30,512 bases of DNA from Euglena gracilis. Taxonomy: Eukaryota > Euglenozoa > Euglenophyceae > Euglenales > Euglenaceae. The stretch is taken from the NCBI GenBank assembly GCA_900893395.1, contig CAAHFI011515030.1, positions 1-30,512 on the forward strand, given 5' to 3'. Both the position numbers and the translations under genes were made by a program. Below, one piece after another: positions 12,977 through 25,277 of the stretch (the first letter of the stretch is position 1; the number at the start of each line of letters is the position of its first letter). Under the pieces are notes generated by a model. The model was not told where the DNA came from. It worked only from the letters and a program-made list of their open reading frames with translations, and searched no databases.

Positions 12977-12996
12977 GGGATCGCAATGGGAACCCC

Positions 12997-13042
12997 AATC
13001 GGTTTCCAGTTTTAGGGCCAAATCACGGTTTCCCATAGGCCC
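12997..13042. repeat. Imperfect internal duplication within the monomer
   Basis: Unit positions 96-118 and 120-141 align as two versions of AATC-(AC)-GGTTTCC-CA/AG-...-TAGG-(G)CC. Both contain CGGTTTCC, 26 bp apart, and both end in TAGG/TAGGG followed by CC. The likeness is short and needs gaps, so it may reflect an ancient ~22-bp duplication inside the unit or chance. Confidence 0.45.
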
Positions 13043-13058
13043 AGGTATGGGGACCAGG
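13041..13058. other. Two CCAGG motifs 13 bp apart
   Basis: Unit positions 140-144 and 153-157 are both CCAGG, flanking TATGGGGA. The G4 between them is one of the commonest variable sites (G4/G3). I assign no function. Confidence 0.6.
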
Positions 13059-13102
13059 CTGTACTGACATTTGGGGCCGTCTTCCACCCCTCCAAAACTG
13101 TC

Positions 13103-13127
13103 GATATCTGGCTAGTTTTTTGATATC
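13103..13127. other. Paired GATATC sites across the CTAG junction
   Basis: GATATC occurs at unit positions 202-207 and again at 11-16 of the next unit, 19 bp apart, with TGGCTAG and T6 between. The pair recurs in every core monomer, so EcoRV would be expected to cut the array into alternating 19- and 191-bp pieces. The segment between the two sites is one of the most indel-prone parts of the unit (T6/T5, loss of one or more bases of GGCTAG). Confidence 0.85.
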
Positions 13128-14581
13128 CGCATGTTTTTCACACCCGTAGGCACTAATCCGGCCGGCACATCGGAATAGCTATACCGGGGATCGCAATGGG
13201 AACCCCAATCGGTTTCCAGTTTTAGGGCCAAATCACGGTTTCCCATAGGCCCAGGTATGGGGACCAGGCTGTACTGACATTTGGGGCCGTCTTCCACCCC
13301 TCCAAAACTGTCGATATCTGGCTAGTTTTTTGATATCCGCATGTTTTTCACACCCGTAGGCACTAATCCGGCCGGCACATCGGAATAGCTATACCGGGGA
13401 TCGCAATGGGAACCCCAATCGGTTTCCAGTTTTAGGGCCAAATCACGGTTTCCCATAGGCCCAGGTATGGGGACCAGGCTGTACTGACATTTGGGGCCGT
13501 CTTCCACCCCTCCAAAACTGTCGATATCTGGCTAGTTTTTTGATATCCGCATGTTTTTCACACCCGTAGGCACTAATCCGGCCGGCACATCGGAATAGCT
13601 ATACCGGGGATCGCAATGGGAACCCCAATCGGTTTCCAGTTTTAGGGCCAAATCACGGTTTCCCATAGGCCCAGGTATGGGGACCAGGCTGTACTGACAT
13701 TTGGGGCCGTCTTCCACCCCTCCAAAACTGTCGATATCTGGCTAGTTTTTTGATATCCGCATGTTTTTCACACCCGTAGGCACTAATCCGGCCGGCACAT
13801 CGGAATAGCTATACCGGGGATCGCAATGGGAACCCCAATCGGTTTCCAGTTTTAGGGCCAAATCACGGTTTCCCATAGGCCCAGGTATGGGGACCAGGCT
13901 GTACTGACATTTGGGGCCGTCTTCCACCCCTCCAAAACTGTCGATATCTGGCTAGTTTTTTGATATCCGCATGTTTTTCACACCCGTAGGCACTAATCCG
14001 GCCGGCACATCGGAATAGCTATACCGGGGATCGCAATGGGAACCCCAATCGGTTTCCAGTTTTAGGGCCAAATCACGGTTTCCCATAGGCCCAGGTATGG
14101 GGACCAGGCTGTACTGACATTTGGGGCCGTCTTCCACCCCTCCAAAACTGTCGATATCTGGCTAGTTTTTTGATATCCGCATGTTTTTCACACCCGTAGG
14201 CACTAATCCGGCCGGCACATCGGAATAGCTATACCGGGGATCGCAATGGGAACCCCAATCGGTTTCCAGTTTTAGGGCCAAATCACGGTTTCCCATAGGC
14301 CCAGGTATGGGGACCAGGCTGTACTGACATTTGGGGCCGTCTTCCACCCCTCCAAAACTGTCGATATCTGGCTAGTTTTTTGATATCCGCATGTTTTTCA
14401 CACCCGTAGGCACTAATCCGGCCGGCACATCGGAATAGCTATACCGGGGATCGCAATGGGAACCCCAATCGGTTTCCAGTTTTAGGGCCAAATCACGGTT
14501 TCCCATAGGCCCAGGTATGGGGACCAGGCTGTACTGACATTTGGGGCCGTCTTCCACCCCTCCAAAACTGTCGATATCTGG

Positions 14582-15843
14582 CTAGTTTTTTGATATCCGC
14601 ATGTTTTTCACACCCGTAGGCACTAATCCGGCCGGCACATCGGAATAGCTATACCGGGGATCGCAATGGGAACCCCAATCGGTTTCCAGTTTTAGGGCCA
14701 AATCACGGTTTCCCATAGGCCCAGGTATGGGGACCAGGCTGTACTGACATTTGGGGCCGTCTTCCACCCCTCCAAAACTGTCGATATCTGGCTAGTTTTT
14801 TGATATCCGCATGTTTTTCACACCCGTAGGCACTAATCCGGCCGGCACATCGGAATAGCTATACCGGGGATCGCAATGGGAACCCCCAATCGGTTTCCAG
14901 TTTTAGGGCCAAATCACGGTTTCCCATAGGCCCAGGTATGGGGACCAGGCTGTACTGACATTTGGGGCCGTCTTCCACCCCTCCAAAACTGTCGATATCT
15001 GGCTAGTTTTTTGATATCCGCATGTTTTTCACACCCGTAGGCACTAATCCGGCCGGCACATCGGAATAGCTATACCGGGGATTGCAATGGGAACCCCAAT
15101 CGGTTTCCAGTTTTAGGGCCAAATCACGGTTTCCCATAGGCCCAGGTATGGGGACCAGGCTGTACTGACATTTGGGGCCGTCTTCCACCCCTCCAAAACT
15201 GTCGATATCTGGCTAGTTTTTTGATATCCGCATGTTTTTCACACCCGTAGGCACTAATCCGGCCGGCACATCGGAATAGCTATACCGGGGATCGCAATGG
15301 GAACCCCCAATCGGTTTCCAGTTTTAGGGCCAAATCACGGTTTCCCATAGGCCCAGGTATGGGGACCAGGCTGTACTGACATTTGGGGCCGTCTTCCACC
15401 CCTCCAAAACTGTCGATATCTGGCTAGTTTTTTGATATCCGCATGTTTTTCACACCCGTAGGCACTAATCCGGCCGGCACATCGGAATAGCTATACCGGG
15501 GATCGCAATGGGAACCCCAATCGGTTTCCAGTTTTAGGGCCAAATCACGGTTTCCCATAGGCCCAGGTATGGGGACCAGGCTGTACTGACATTTGGGGCC
15601 GTCTTCCACCCCTCCAAAACTGTCGATATCTGGCTAGTTTTTTGATATCCGCATGTTTTTCACACCCGTAGGCACTAATCCGGCCGGCACATCGGAATAG
15701 CTATACCGGGGATCGCAATGGGAACCCCCAATCGGTTTCCAGTTTTAGGGCCAAATCACGGTTTCCCATGGCCCAGGTATGGGGACCAGGCTGTACTGAC
15801 ATTTGGGGCCGTCTTCCACCCCTCCAAAACTGTCGATATCTGG
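14582..15843. repeat. Alternating C4/C5 monomers (second dimer-like stretch)
   Basis: Units at 14582 (C4), 14792 (C5), 15003 (C4, also 81T), 15213 (C5), 15424 (C4) and 15634 (C5, also CCATGG) alternate for three cycles with a 421-bp period. Reference-type units then resume at 15844. This resembles the 8915-9755 stretch and is separated from it by about 5 kb. Confidence 0.5.
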
Positions 15844-16681
15844 CTAGTTTTTTGATATCCGCATGTTTTTCACACCCGTAGGCACTAATCCGGCCGGCAC
15901 ATCGGAATAGCTATACCGGGGATCGCAATGGGAACCCCAATCGGTTTCCAGTTTTAGGGCCAAATCACGGTTTCCCATAGGCCCAGGTATGGGGACCAGG
16001 CTGTACTGACATTTGGGGCCGTCTTCCACCCCTCCAAAACTGTCGATATCTGGCTAGTTTTTTGATATCCGCATGTTTTTCACACCCGTAGGCACTAATC
16101 CGGCCGGCACATCGGAATAGCTATACCGGGGATCGCAATGGGAACCCCAATCGGTTTCCAGTTTTAGGGCCAAATCACGGTTTCCCATAGGCCCAGGTAT
16201 GGGGACCAGGCTGTACTGACATTTGGGGCCGTCTTCCACCCCTCCAAAACTGTCGATATCTGGCTAGTTTTTTGATATCCGCATGTTTTTCACACCCGTA
16301 GGCACTAATCCGGCCGGCACATCGGAATAGCTATACCGGGGATCGCAATGGGAACCCCAATCGGTTTCCAGTTTTAGGGCCAAATCACGGTTTCCCATAG
16401 GCCCAGGTATGGGGACCAGGCTGTACTGACATTTGGGGCCGTCTTCCACCCCTCCAAAACTGTCGATATCTGGCTAGTTTTTTGATATCCGCATGTTTTT
16501 CACACCCGTAGGCACTAATCCGGCCGGCACATCGGAATAGCTATACCGGGGATCAATGGGAACCCCAATCGGTTTCCAGTTTTAGGGCCAAATCACGGTT
16601 TCCCATAGGCCCAGGTATGGGGACCAGGCTGTACTGACATTTGGGGCCGTCTTCCACCCCTCCAAAACTGTCGATATCTGG

Positions 16682-16890
16682 CTAGTTTTTGATATCCGCA
16701 TGTTTTTCACACCCGTAGGCACTAATCCGGCCGGCACATCGGAATAGCTATACCGGGGATTGCAATGGGAACCCCAATCGGTTTCCAGTTTTAGGGCCAA
16801 ATCACGGTTTCCCATAGGCCCAGGTATGGGGACCAGGCTGTACTGACATTTGGGGCCGTCTTCCACCCCTCCAAAACTGTCGATATCTGG
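16682..16890. repeat. Variant monomer: T5 + 81T (209 bp)
   Basis: It combines T5 after CTAG with GATTGCAAT in place of GATCGCAAT and is otherwise reference-like. The same pair recurs in the unit 25069-25277, about 40 units away. It directly follows a 208-bp GATCAAT unit (16474-16681). Confidence 0.85.
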
Positions 16891-17310
16891 CTAGTTTTTT
16901 GATATCCGCATGTTTTTCACACCCGTAGGCACTAATCCGGCCGGCACATCGGAATAGCTATACCGGGGATCGCAATGGGAACCCCAATCGGTTTCCAGTT
17001 TTAGGGCCAAATCACGGTTTCCCATAGGCCCAGGTATGGGGACCAGGCTGTACTGACATTTGGGGCCGTCTTCCACCCCTCCAAAACTGTCGATATCTGG
17101 CTAGTTTTTTGATATCCGCATGTTTTTCACACCCGTAGGCACTAATCCGGCCGGCACATCGGAATAGCTATACCGGGGATTGCAATGGGAACCCCAATCG
17201 GTTTCCAGTTTTAGGGCCAAATCACGGTTTCCCATAGGCCCAGGTATGGGGACCAGGCTGTACTGACATTTGGGGCCGTCTTCCACCCCTCCAAAACTGT
17301 CGATATCTGG

Positions 17311-18360
17311 CTAGTTTTTTGATATCCGCATGTTTTTCACACCCGTAGGCACTAATCCGGCCGGCACATCGGAATAGCTATACCGGGGATCGCAATGGGA
17401 ACCCCAATCGGTTTCCAGTTTTAGGGCCAAATCACGGTTTCCCATAGGCCCAGGTATGGGGACCAGGCTGTACTGACATTTGGGGCCGTCTTCCACCCCT
17501 CCAAAACTGTCGATATCTGGCTAGTTTTTTGATATCCGCATGTTTTTCACACCCGTAGGCACTAATCCGGCCGGCACATCGGAATAGCTATACCGGGGAT
17601 CGCAATGGGAACCCCAATCGGTTTCCAGTTTTAGGGCCAAATCACGGTTTCCCATAGGCCCAGGTATGGGGACCAGGCTGTACTGACATTTGGGGCCGTC
17701 TTCCACCCCTCCAAAACTGTCGATATCTGGCTAGTTTTTTGATATCCGCATGTTTTTCACACCCGTAGGCACTAATCCGGCCGGCACATCGGAATAGCTA
17801 TACCGGGGATCGCAATGGGAACCCCAATCGGTTTCCAGTTTTAGGGCCAAATCACGGTTTCCCATAGGCCCAGGTATGGGGACCAGGCTGTACTGACATT
17901 TGGGGCCGTCTTCCACCCCTCCAAAACTGTCGATATCTGGCTAGTTTTTTGATATCCGCATGTTTTTCACACCCGTAGGCACTAATCCGGCCGGCACATC
18001 GGAATAGCTATACCGGGGATCGCAATGGGAACCCCAATCGGTTTCCAGTTTTAGGGCCAAATCACGGTTTCCCATAGGCCCAGGTATGGGGACCAGGCTG
18101 TACTGACATTTGGGGCCGTCTTCCACCCCTCCAAAACTGTCGATATCTGGCTAGTTTTTTGATATCCGCATGTTTTTCACACCCGTAGGCACTAATCCGG
18201 CCGGCACATCGGAATAGCTATACCGGGGATCGCAATGGGAACCCCAATCGGTTTCCAGTTTTAGGGCCAAATCACGGTTTCCCATAGGCCCAGGTATGGG
18301 GACCAGGCTGTACTGACATTTGGGGCCGTCTTCCACCCCTCCAAAACTGTCGATATCTGG
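17311..18360. repeat. Five consecutive identical monomers
   Basis: Units starting at 17311, 17521, 17731, 17941 and 18151 match the reference with exact 210-bp spacing. The block is preceded by a unit with T at position 81 (17101) and followed by a 209-bp GATGCAAT unit starting at 18361. Confidence 0.88.
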
Positions 18361-18986
18361 CTAGTTTTTTGATATCCGCATGTTTTTCACACCCGTAGGC
18401 ACTAATCCGGCCGGCACATCGGAATAGCTATACCGGGGATGCAATGGGAACCCCAATCGGTTTCCAGTTTTAGGGCCAAATCACGGTTTCCCATAGGCCC
18501 AGGTATGGGGACCAGGCTGTACTGACATTTGGGGCCGTCTTCCACCCCTCCAAAACTGTCGATATCTGGCTAGTTTTTTGATATCCGCATGTTTTTCACA
18601 CCCGTAGGCACTAATCCGGCCGGCACATCGGAATAGCTATACCGGGGATCGCAATGGGAACCCCAATCGGTTTCCAGTTTTAGGGCCAAATCACGGTTTC
18701 CCATAGGCCCAGGTATGGGACCAGGCTGTACTGACATTTGGGGCCGTCTTCCACCCCTCCAAAACTGTCGATATCTGGCTAGTTTTTTGATATCCGCATG
18801 TTTTTCACACCCGTAGGCACTAATCCGGCCGGCACATCGGAATAGCTATACCGGGGATCAATGGGAACCCCAATCGGTTTCCAGTTTTAGGGCCAAATCA
18901 CGGTTTCCCATAGGCCCAGGTATGGGGACCAGGCTGTACTGACATTTGGGGCCGTCTTCCACCCCTCCAAAACTGTCGATATCTGG

Positions 18987-20246
18987 CTAGTTTTTTGATA
19001 TCCGCATGTTTTTCACACCCGTAGGCACTAATCCGGCCGGCACATCGGAATAGCTATACCGGGGATCGCAATGGGAACCCCAATCGGTTTCCAGTTTTAG
19101 GGCCAAATCACGGTTTCCCATAGGCCCAGGTATGGGGACCAGGCTGTACTGACATTTGGGGCCGTCTTCCACCCCTCCAAAACTGTCGATATCTGGCTAG
19201 TTTTTTGATATCCGCATGTTTTTCACACCCGTAGGCACTAATCCGGCCGGCACATCGGAATAGCTATACCGGGGATCGCAATGGGAACCCCAATCGGTTT
19301 CCAGTTTTAGGGCCAAATCACGGTTTCCCATAGGCCCAGGTATGGGGACCAGGCTGTACTGACATTTGGGGCCGTCTTCCACCCCTCCAAAACTGTCGAT
19401 ATCTGGCTAGTTTTTTGATATCCGCATGTTTTTCACACCCGTAGGCACTAATCCGGCCGGCACATCGGAATAGCTATACCGGGGATCGCAATGGGAACCC
19501 CAATCGGTTTCCAGTTTTAGGGCCAAATCACGGTTTCCCATAGGCCCAGGTATGGGGACCAGGCTGTACTGACATTTGGGGCCGTCTTCCACCCCTCCAA
19601 AACTGTCGATATCTGGCTAGTTTTTTGATATCCGCATGTTTTTCACACCCGTAGGCACTAATCCGGCCGGCACATCGGAATAGCTATACCGGGGATCGCA
19701 ATGGGAACCCCAATCGGTTTCCAGTTTTAGGGCCAAATCACGGTTTCCCATAGGCCCAGGTATGGGGACCAGGCTGTACTGACATTTGGGGCCGTCTTCC
19801 ACCCCTCCAAAACTGTCGATATCTGGCTAGTTTTTTGATATCCGCATGTTTTTCACACCCGTAGGCACTAATCCGGCCGGCACATCGGAATAGCTATACC
19901 GGGGATCGCAATGGGAACCCCAATCGGTTTCCAGTTTTAGGGCCAAATCACGGTTTCCCATAGGCCCAGGTATGGGGACCAGGCTGTACTGACATTTGGG
20001 GCCGTCTTCCACCCCTCCAAAACTGTCGATATCTGGCTAGTTTTTTGATATCCGCATGTTTTTCACACCCGTAGGCACTAATCCGGCCGGCACATCGGAA
20101 TAGCTATACCGGGGATCGCAATGGGAACCCCAATCGGTTTCCAGTTTTAGGGCCAAATCACGGTTTCCCATAGGCCCAGGTATGGGGACCAGGCTGTACT
20201 GACATTTGGGGCCGTCTTCCACCCCTCCAAAACTGTCGATATCTGG
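18987..20246. repeat. Six consecutive identical monomers
   Basis: Units starting at 18987, 19197, 19407, 19617, 19827 and 20037 match the reference with exact 210-bp spacing. The block is bounded by a 208-bp GATCAAT unit (18779-18986) on the left and by two adjacent CCATGG-bearing units (from 20247) on the right. Confidence 0.88.
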
Positions 20247-20663
20247 CTAGTTTTTTGATATCCGCATGTTTTTCACACCCGTAGGCACTAATCCGGCCGG
20301 CACATCGGAATAGCTATACCGGGGATCGCAATGGGAACCCCAATCGGTTTCCAGTTTTAGGGCCAAATCACGGTTTCCCATGGCCCAGGTATGGGACCAG
20401 GCTGTACTGACATTTGGGGCCGTCTTCCACCCCTCCAAAACTGTCGATATCTGGCTAGTTTTTTGATATCCGCATGTTTTTCACACCCGTAGGCACTAAT
20501 CCGGCCGGCACATCGGAATAGCTATACCGGGGATCGCAATGGGAACCCCAATCGGTTTCCAGTTTTAGGGCCAAATCACGGTTTCCCATGGCCCAGGTAT
20601 GGGGACCAGGCTGTACTGACATTTGGGGCCGTCTTCCACCCCTCCAAAACTGTCGATATCTGG
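20247..20663. repeat. Adjacent CCATGG variant monomers
   Basis: Units 20247-20454 (208 bp, also G3) and 20455-20663 (209 bp) both have CCCATGGCCC in place of CCCATAGGCCC. They are neighbours within an otherwise reference-type region. A shared rare change in adjacent units is what local duplication by unequal exchange would give. The same variant also appears at about 5505, 5709, 6127, 6540, 7380, 15769 and 28545. Confidence 0.75.
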
Positions 20664-23600
20664 CTAGTTTTTTGATATCCGCATGTTTTTCACACCCGTA
20701 GGCACTAATCCGGCCGGCACATCGGAATAGCTATACCGGGGATCGCAATGGGAACCCCAATCGGTTTCCAGTTTTAGGGCCAAATCACGGTTTCCCATAG
20801 GCCCAGGTATGGGGACCAGGCTGTACTGACATTTGGGGCCGTCTTCCACCCCTCCAAAACTGTCGATATCTGGCTAGTTTTTTGATATCCGCATGTTTTT
20901 CACACCCGTAGGCACTAATCCGGCCGGCACATCGGAATAGCTATACCGGGGATCGCAATGGGAACCCCAATCGGTTTCCAGTTTTAGGGCCAAATCACGG
21001 TTTCCCATAGGCCCAGGTATGGGGACCAGGCTGTACTGACATTTGGGGCCGTCTTCCACCCCTCCAAAACTGTCGATATCTGGCTAGTTTTTTGATATCC
21101 GCATGTTTTTCACACCCGTAGGCACTAATCCGGCCGGCACATCGGAATAGCTATACCGGGGATCGCAATGGGAACCCCAATCGGTTTCCAGTTTTAGGGC
21201 CAAATCACGGTTTCCCATAGGCCCAGGTATGGGACCAGGCTGTACTGACATTTGGGGCCGTCTTCCACCCCTCCAAAACTGTCGATATCTGGCTAGTTTT
21301 TTGATATCCGCATGTTTTTCACACCCGTAGGCACTAATCCGGCCGGCACATCGGAATAGCTATACCGGGGATTGCAATGGGAACCCCAATCGGTTTCCAG
21401 TTTTAGGGCCAAATCACGGTTTCCCATAGGCCCAGGTATGGGGACCAGGCTGTACTGACATTTGGGGCCGTCTTCCACCCCTCCAAAACTGTCGATATCT
21501 GGCTAGTTTTTTGATATCCGCATGTTTTTCACACCCGTAGGCACTAATCCGGCCGGCACATCGGAATAGCTATACCGGGGATCGCAATGGGAACCCCAAT
21601 CGGTTTCCAGTTTTAGGGCCAAATCACGGTTTCCCATAGGCCCAGGTATGGGGACCAGGCTGTACTGACATTTGGGGCCGTCTTCCACCCCTCCAAAACT
21701 GTCGATATCTGGCTAGTTTTTTGATATCCGCATGTTTTTCACACCCGTAGGCACTAATCCGGCCGGCACATCGGAATAGCTATACCGGGGATCGCAATGG
21801 GAACCCCAATCGGTTTCCAGTTTTAGGGCCAAATCACGGTTTCCCATAGGCCCAGGTATGGGGACCAGGCTGTACTGACATTTGGGGCCGTCTTCCACCC
21901 CTCCAAAACTGTCGATATCTGGCTAGTTTTTTGATATCCGCATGTTTTTCACACCCGTAGGCACTAATCCGGCCGGCACATCGGAATAGCTATACCGGGG
22001 ATGCAATGGGAACCCCAATCGGTTTCCAGTTTTAGGGCCAAATCACGGTTTCCCATAGGCCCAGGTATGGGGACCAGGCTGTACTGACATTTGGGGCCGT
22101 CTTCCACCCCTCCAAAACTGTCGATATCTGGCTAGTTTTTTGATATCCGCATGTTTTTCACACCCGTAGGCACTAATCCGGCCGGCACATCGGAATAGCT
22201 ATACCGGGGATCGCAATGGGAACCCCAATCGGTTTCCAGTTTTAGGGCCAAATCACGGTTTCCCATAGGCCCAGGTATGGGGACCAGGCTGTACTGACAT
22301 TTGGGGCCGTCTTCCACCCCTCCAAAACTGTCGATATCTGGCTAGTTTTTTGATATCCGCATGTTTTTCACACCCGTAGGCACTAATCCGGCCGGCACAT
22401 CGGAATAGCTATACCGGGGATCGCAATGGGAACCCCAATCGGTTTCCAGTTTTAGGGCCAAATCACGGTTTCCCATAGGCCCAGGTATGGGGACCAGGCT
22501 GTACTGACATTTGGGGCCGTCTTCCACCCCTCCAAAACTGTCGATATCTGGCTAGTTTTTTGATATCCGCATGTTTTTCACACCCGTAGGCACTAATCCG
22601 GCCGGCACATCGGAATAGCTATACCGGGGATCGCAATGGGAACCCCAATCGGTTTCCAGTTTTAGGGCCAAATCACGGTTTCCCATAGGCCCAGGTATGG
22701 GACCAGGCTGTACTGACATTTGGGGCCGTCTTCCACCCCTCCAAAACTGTCGATATCTGGCTAGTTTTTTGATATCCGCATGTTTTTCACACCCGTAGGC
22801 ACTAATCCGGCCGGCACATCGGAATAGCTATACCGGGGATCGCAATGGGAACCCCAATCGGTTTCCAGTTTTAGGGCCAAATCACGGTTTCCCATAGGCC
22901 CAGGTATGGGGACCAGGCTGTACTGACATTTGGGGCCGTCTTCCACCCCTCCAAAACTGTCGATATCTGGCTAGTTTTTTGATATCCGCATGTTTTTCAC
23001 ACCCGTAGGCACTAATCCGGCCGGCACATCGGAATAGCTATACCGGGGATCGCAATGGGAACCCCAATCGGTTTCCAGTTTTAGGGCCAAATCACGGTTT
23101 CCCATAGGCCCAGGTATGGGGACCAGGCTGTACTGACATTTGGGGCCGTCTTCCACCCCTCCAAAACTGTCGATATCTGGCTAGTTTTTTGATATCCGCA
23201 TGTTTTTCACACCCGTAGGCACTAATCCGGCCGGCACATCGGAATAGCTATACCGGGGATCGCAATGGGAACCCCAATCGGTTTCCAGTTTTAGGGCCAA
23301 ATCACGGTTTCCCATAGGCCCAGGTATGGGGACCAGGCTGTACTGACATTTGGGGCCGTCTTCCACCCCTCCAAAACTGTCGATATCTGGCTAGTTTTTT
23401 GATATCCGCATGTTTTTCACACCCGTAGGCACTAATCCGGCCGGCACATCGGAATAGCTATACCGGGGATCAATGGGAACCCCCAATCGGTTTCCAGTTT
23501 TAGGGCCAAATCACGGTTTCCCATAGGCCCAGGTATGGGGACCAGGCTGTACTGACATTTGGGGCCGTCTTCCACCCCTCCAAAACTGTCGATATCTGGC

Positions 23601-23808
23601 TAGTTTTTTGATATCCGCATGTTTTTCACACCCGTAGGCACTAATCCGGCCGGCACATCGGAATAGCTATACCGGGGATCGCAATGGGAACCCCAATCGG
23701 TTTCCAGTTTTAGGGCCAAATCACGGTTTCCCATAGGCCCAGGTATGGGACCAGGCTGTACTGACATTTGGGGCCGTCTTCCACCCCTCCAAAACTGTCG
23801 ATATCTGG

Positions 23809-25068
23809 CTAGTTTTTTGATATCCGCATGTTTTTCACACCCGTAGGCACTAATCCGGCCGGCACATCGGAATAGCTATACCGGGGATCGCAATGGGAAC
23901 CCCAATCGGTTTCCAGTTTTAGGGCCAAATCACGGTTTCCCATAGGCCCAGGTATGGGGACCAGGCTGTACTGACATTTGGGGCCGTCTTCCACCCCTCC
24001 AAAACTGTCGATATCTGGCTAGTTTTTTGATATCCGCATGTTTTTCACACCCGTAGGCACTAATCCGGCCGGCACATCGGAATAGCTATACCGGGGATCG
24101 CAATGGGAACCCCAATCGGTTTCCAGTTTTAGGGCCAAATCACGGTTTCCCATAGGCCCAGGTATGGGGACCAGGCTGTACTGACATTTGGGGCCGTCTT
24201 CCACCCCTCCAAAACTGTCGATATCTGGCTAGTTTTTTGATATCCGCATGTTTTTCACACCCGTAGGCACTAATCCGGCCGGCACATCGGAATAGCTATA
24301 CCGGGGATCGCAATGGGAACCCCAATCGGTTTCCAGTTTTAGGGCCAAATCACGGTTTCCCATAGGCCCAGGTATGGGGACCAGGCTGTACTGACATTTG
24401 GGGCCGTCTTCCACCCCTCCAAAACTGTCGATATCTGGCTAGTTTTTTGATATCCGCATGTTTTTCACACCCGTAGGCACTAATCCGGCCGGCACATCGG
24501 AATAGCTATACCGGGGATCGCAATGGGAACCCCAATCGGTTTCCAGTTTTAGGGCCAAATCACGGTTTCCCATAGGCCCAGGTATGGGGACCAGGCTGTA
24601 CTGACATTTGGGGCCGTCTTCCACCCCTCCAAAACTGTCGATATCTGGCTAGTTTTTTGATATCCGCATGTTTTTCACACCCGTAGGCACTAATCCGGCC
24701 GGCACATCGGAATAGCTATACCGGGGATCGCAATGGGAACCCCAATCGGTTTCCAGTTTTAGGGCCAAATCACGGTTTCCCATAGGCCCAGGTATGGGGA
24801 CCAGGCTGTACTGACATTTGGGGCCGTCTTCCACCCCTCCAAAACTGTCGATATCTGGCTAGTTTTTTGATATCCGCATGTTTTTCACACCCGTAGGCAC
24901 TAATCCGGCCGGCACATCGGAATAGCTATACCGGGGATCGCAATGGGAACCCCAATCGGTTTCCAGTTTTAGGGCCAAATCACGGTTTCCCATAGGCCCA
25001 GGTATGGGGACCAGGCTGTACTGACATTTGGGGCCGTCTTCCACCCCTCCAAAACTGTCGATATCTGG
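23809..25068. repeat. Six consecutive identical monomers
   Basis: Units starting at 23809, 24019, 24229, 24439, 24649 and 24859 are reference-type with exact 210-bp spacing. The block ends at the T5 plus 81T variant unit that starts at 25069. Confidence 0.88.
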
Positions 25069-25277
25069 CTAGTTTTTGATATCCGCATGTTTTTCACACC
25101 CGTAGGCACTAATCCGGCCGGCACATCGGAATAGCTATACCGGGGATTGCAATGGGAACCCCAATCGGTTTCCAGTTTTAGGGCCAAATCACGGTTTCCC
25201 ATAGGCCCAGGTATGGGGACCAGGCTGTACTGACATTTGGGGCCGTCTTCCACCCCTCCAAAACTGTCGATATCTGG
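25069..25277. repeat. Variant monomer: T5 + 81T (209 bp)
   Basis: It is the second copy of the T5 plus GATTGCAAT combination seen at 16682-16890, here following six reference-type units. Identical paired changes about 8.4 kb apart suggest either one inherited variant or a repeated segment of the array. Confidence 0.85.

Larger units (their letters stand above)
12902..13111. repeat. Reference monomer (210 bp) of the satellite
   Basis: This unit is chosen as the reference because it opens the longest run of identical copies. The phase, starting at CTAG, is arbitrary. Counted by hand it has A 46, C 59, G 51, T 54 (52.4% GC) and 11 CpG against about 14 expected from base composition, so CpG is only mildly depleted. 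Homopolymers of four or more lie at unit positions 5-10 (T6), 23-27 (T5), 75-78 (G4), 92-95 (C4), 108-112 (T-rich), 148-151 (G4), 172-175 (G4), 186-189 (C4) and 193-196 (A4). Although 210 is divisible by three, all three forward frames contain a stop in each unit, and the most open reverse frame ends at the TAG within CTAG once per unit. No TTCG occurs on either strand, excluding a canonical CENP-B box. Most variation in the window is a one-base change in one of these homopolymers. Confidence 0.95.
12902..14791. repeat. Nine consecutive identical 210-bp monomers
   Basis: Unit starts fall at 12902, 13112, 13322, 13532, 13742, 13952, 14162, 14372 and 14582 with exact 210-bp spacing. By eye the nine units are identical base for base, giving about 1.9 kb of perfect tandem repeat, the longest such block in the window. 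It is bounded on the left by a T5/GATGCAAT/C5 variant unit (12693-12901) and on the right by a 211-bp C5 unit starting at 14792. Confidence 0.9.

Noticed and set aside
13009-13017. Telomere-like TTTTAGGG motif in each monomer
   Set aside because: It occurs once per 210-bp unit and not as a short tandem run, so it is not telomeric repeat. It fits chance or the internal duplication.
12902-13111. CENP-B box in the monomer
   Set aside because: The required TTCG is absent from both strands of the reference unit, and no ANNCGGG arrangement fits at the expected spacing.
12902-13111. G-quadruplex from the GGGG runs
   Set aside because: The G runs at unit positions 75-78, 87-89, 114-116, 148-151 and 172-175 are separated mostly by 20 bases or more, too far apart for a standard quadruplex motif.
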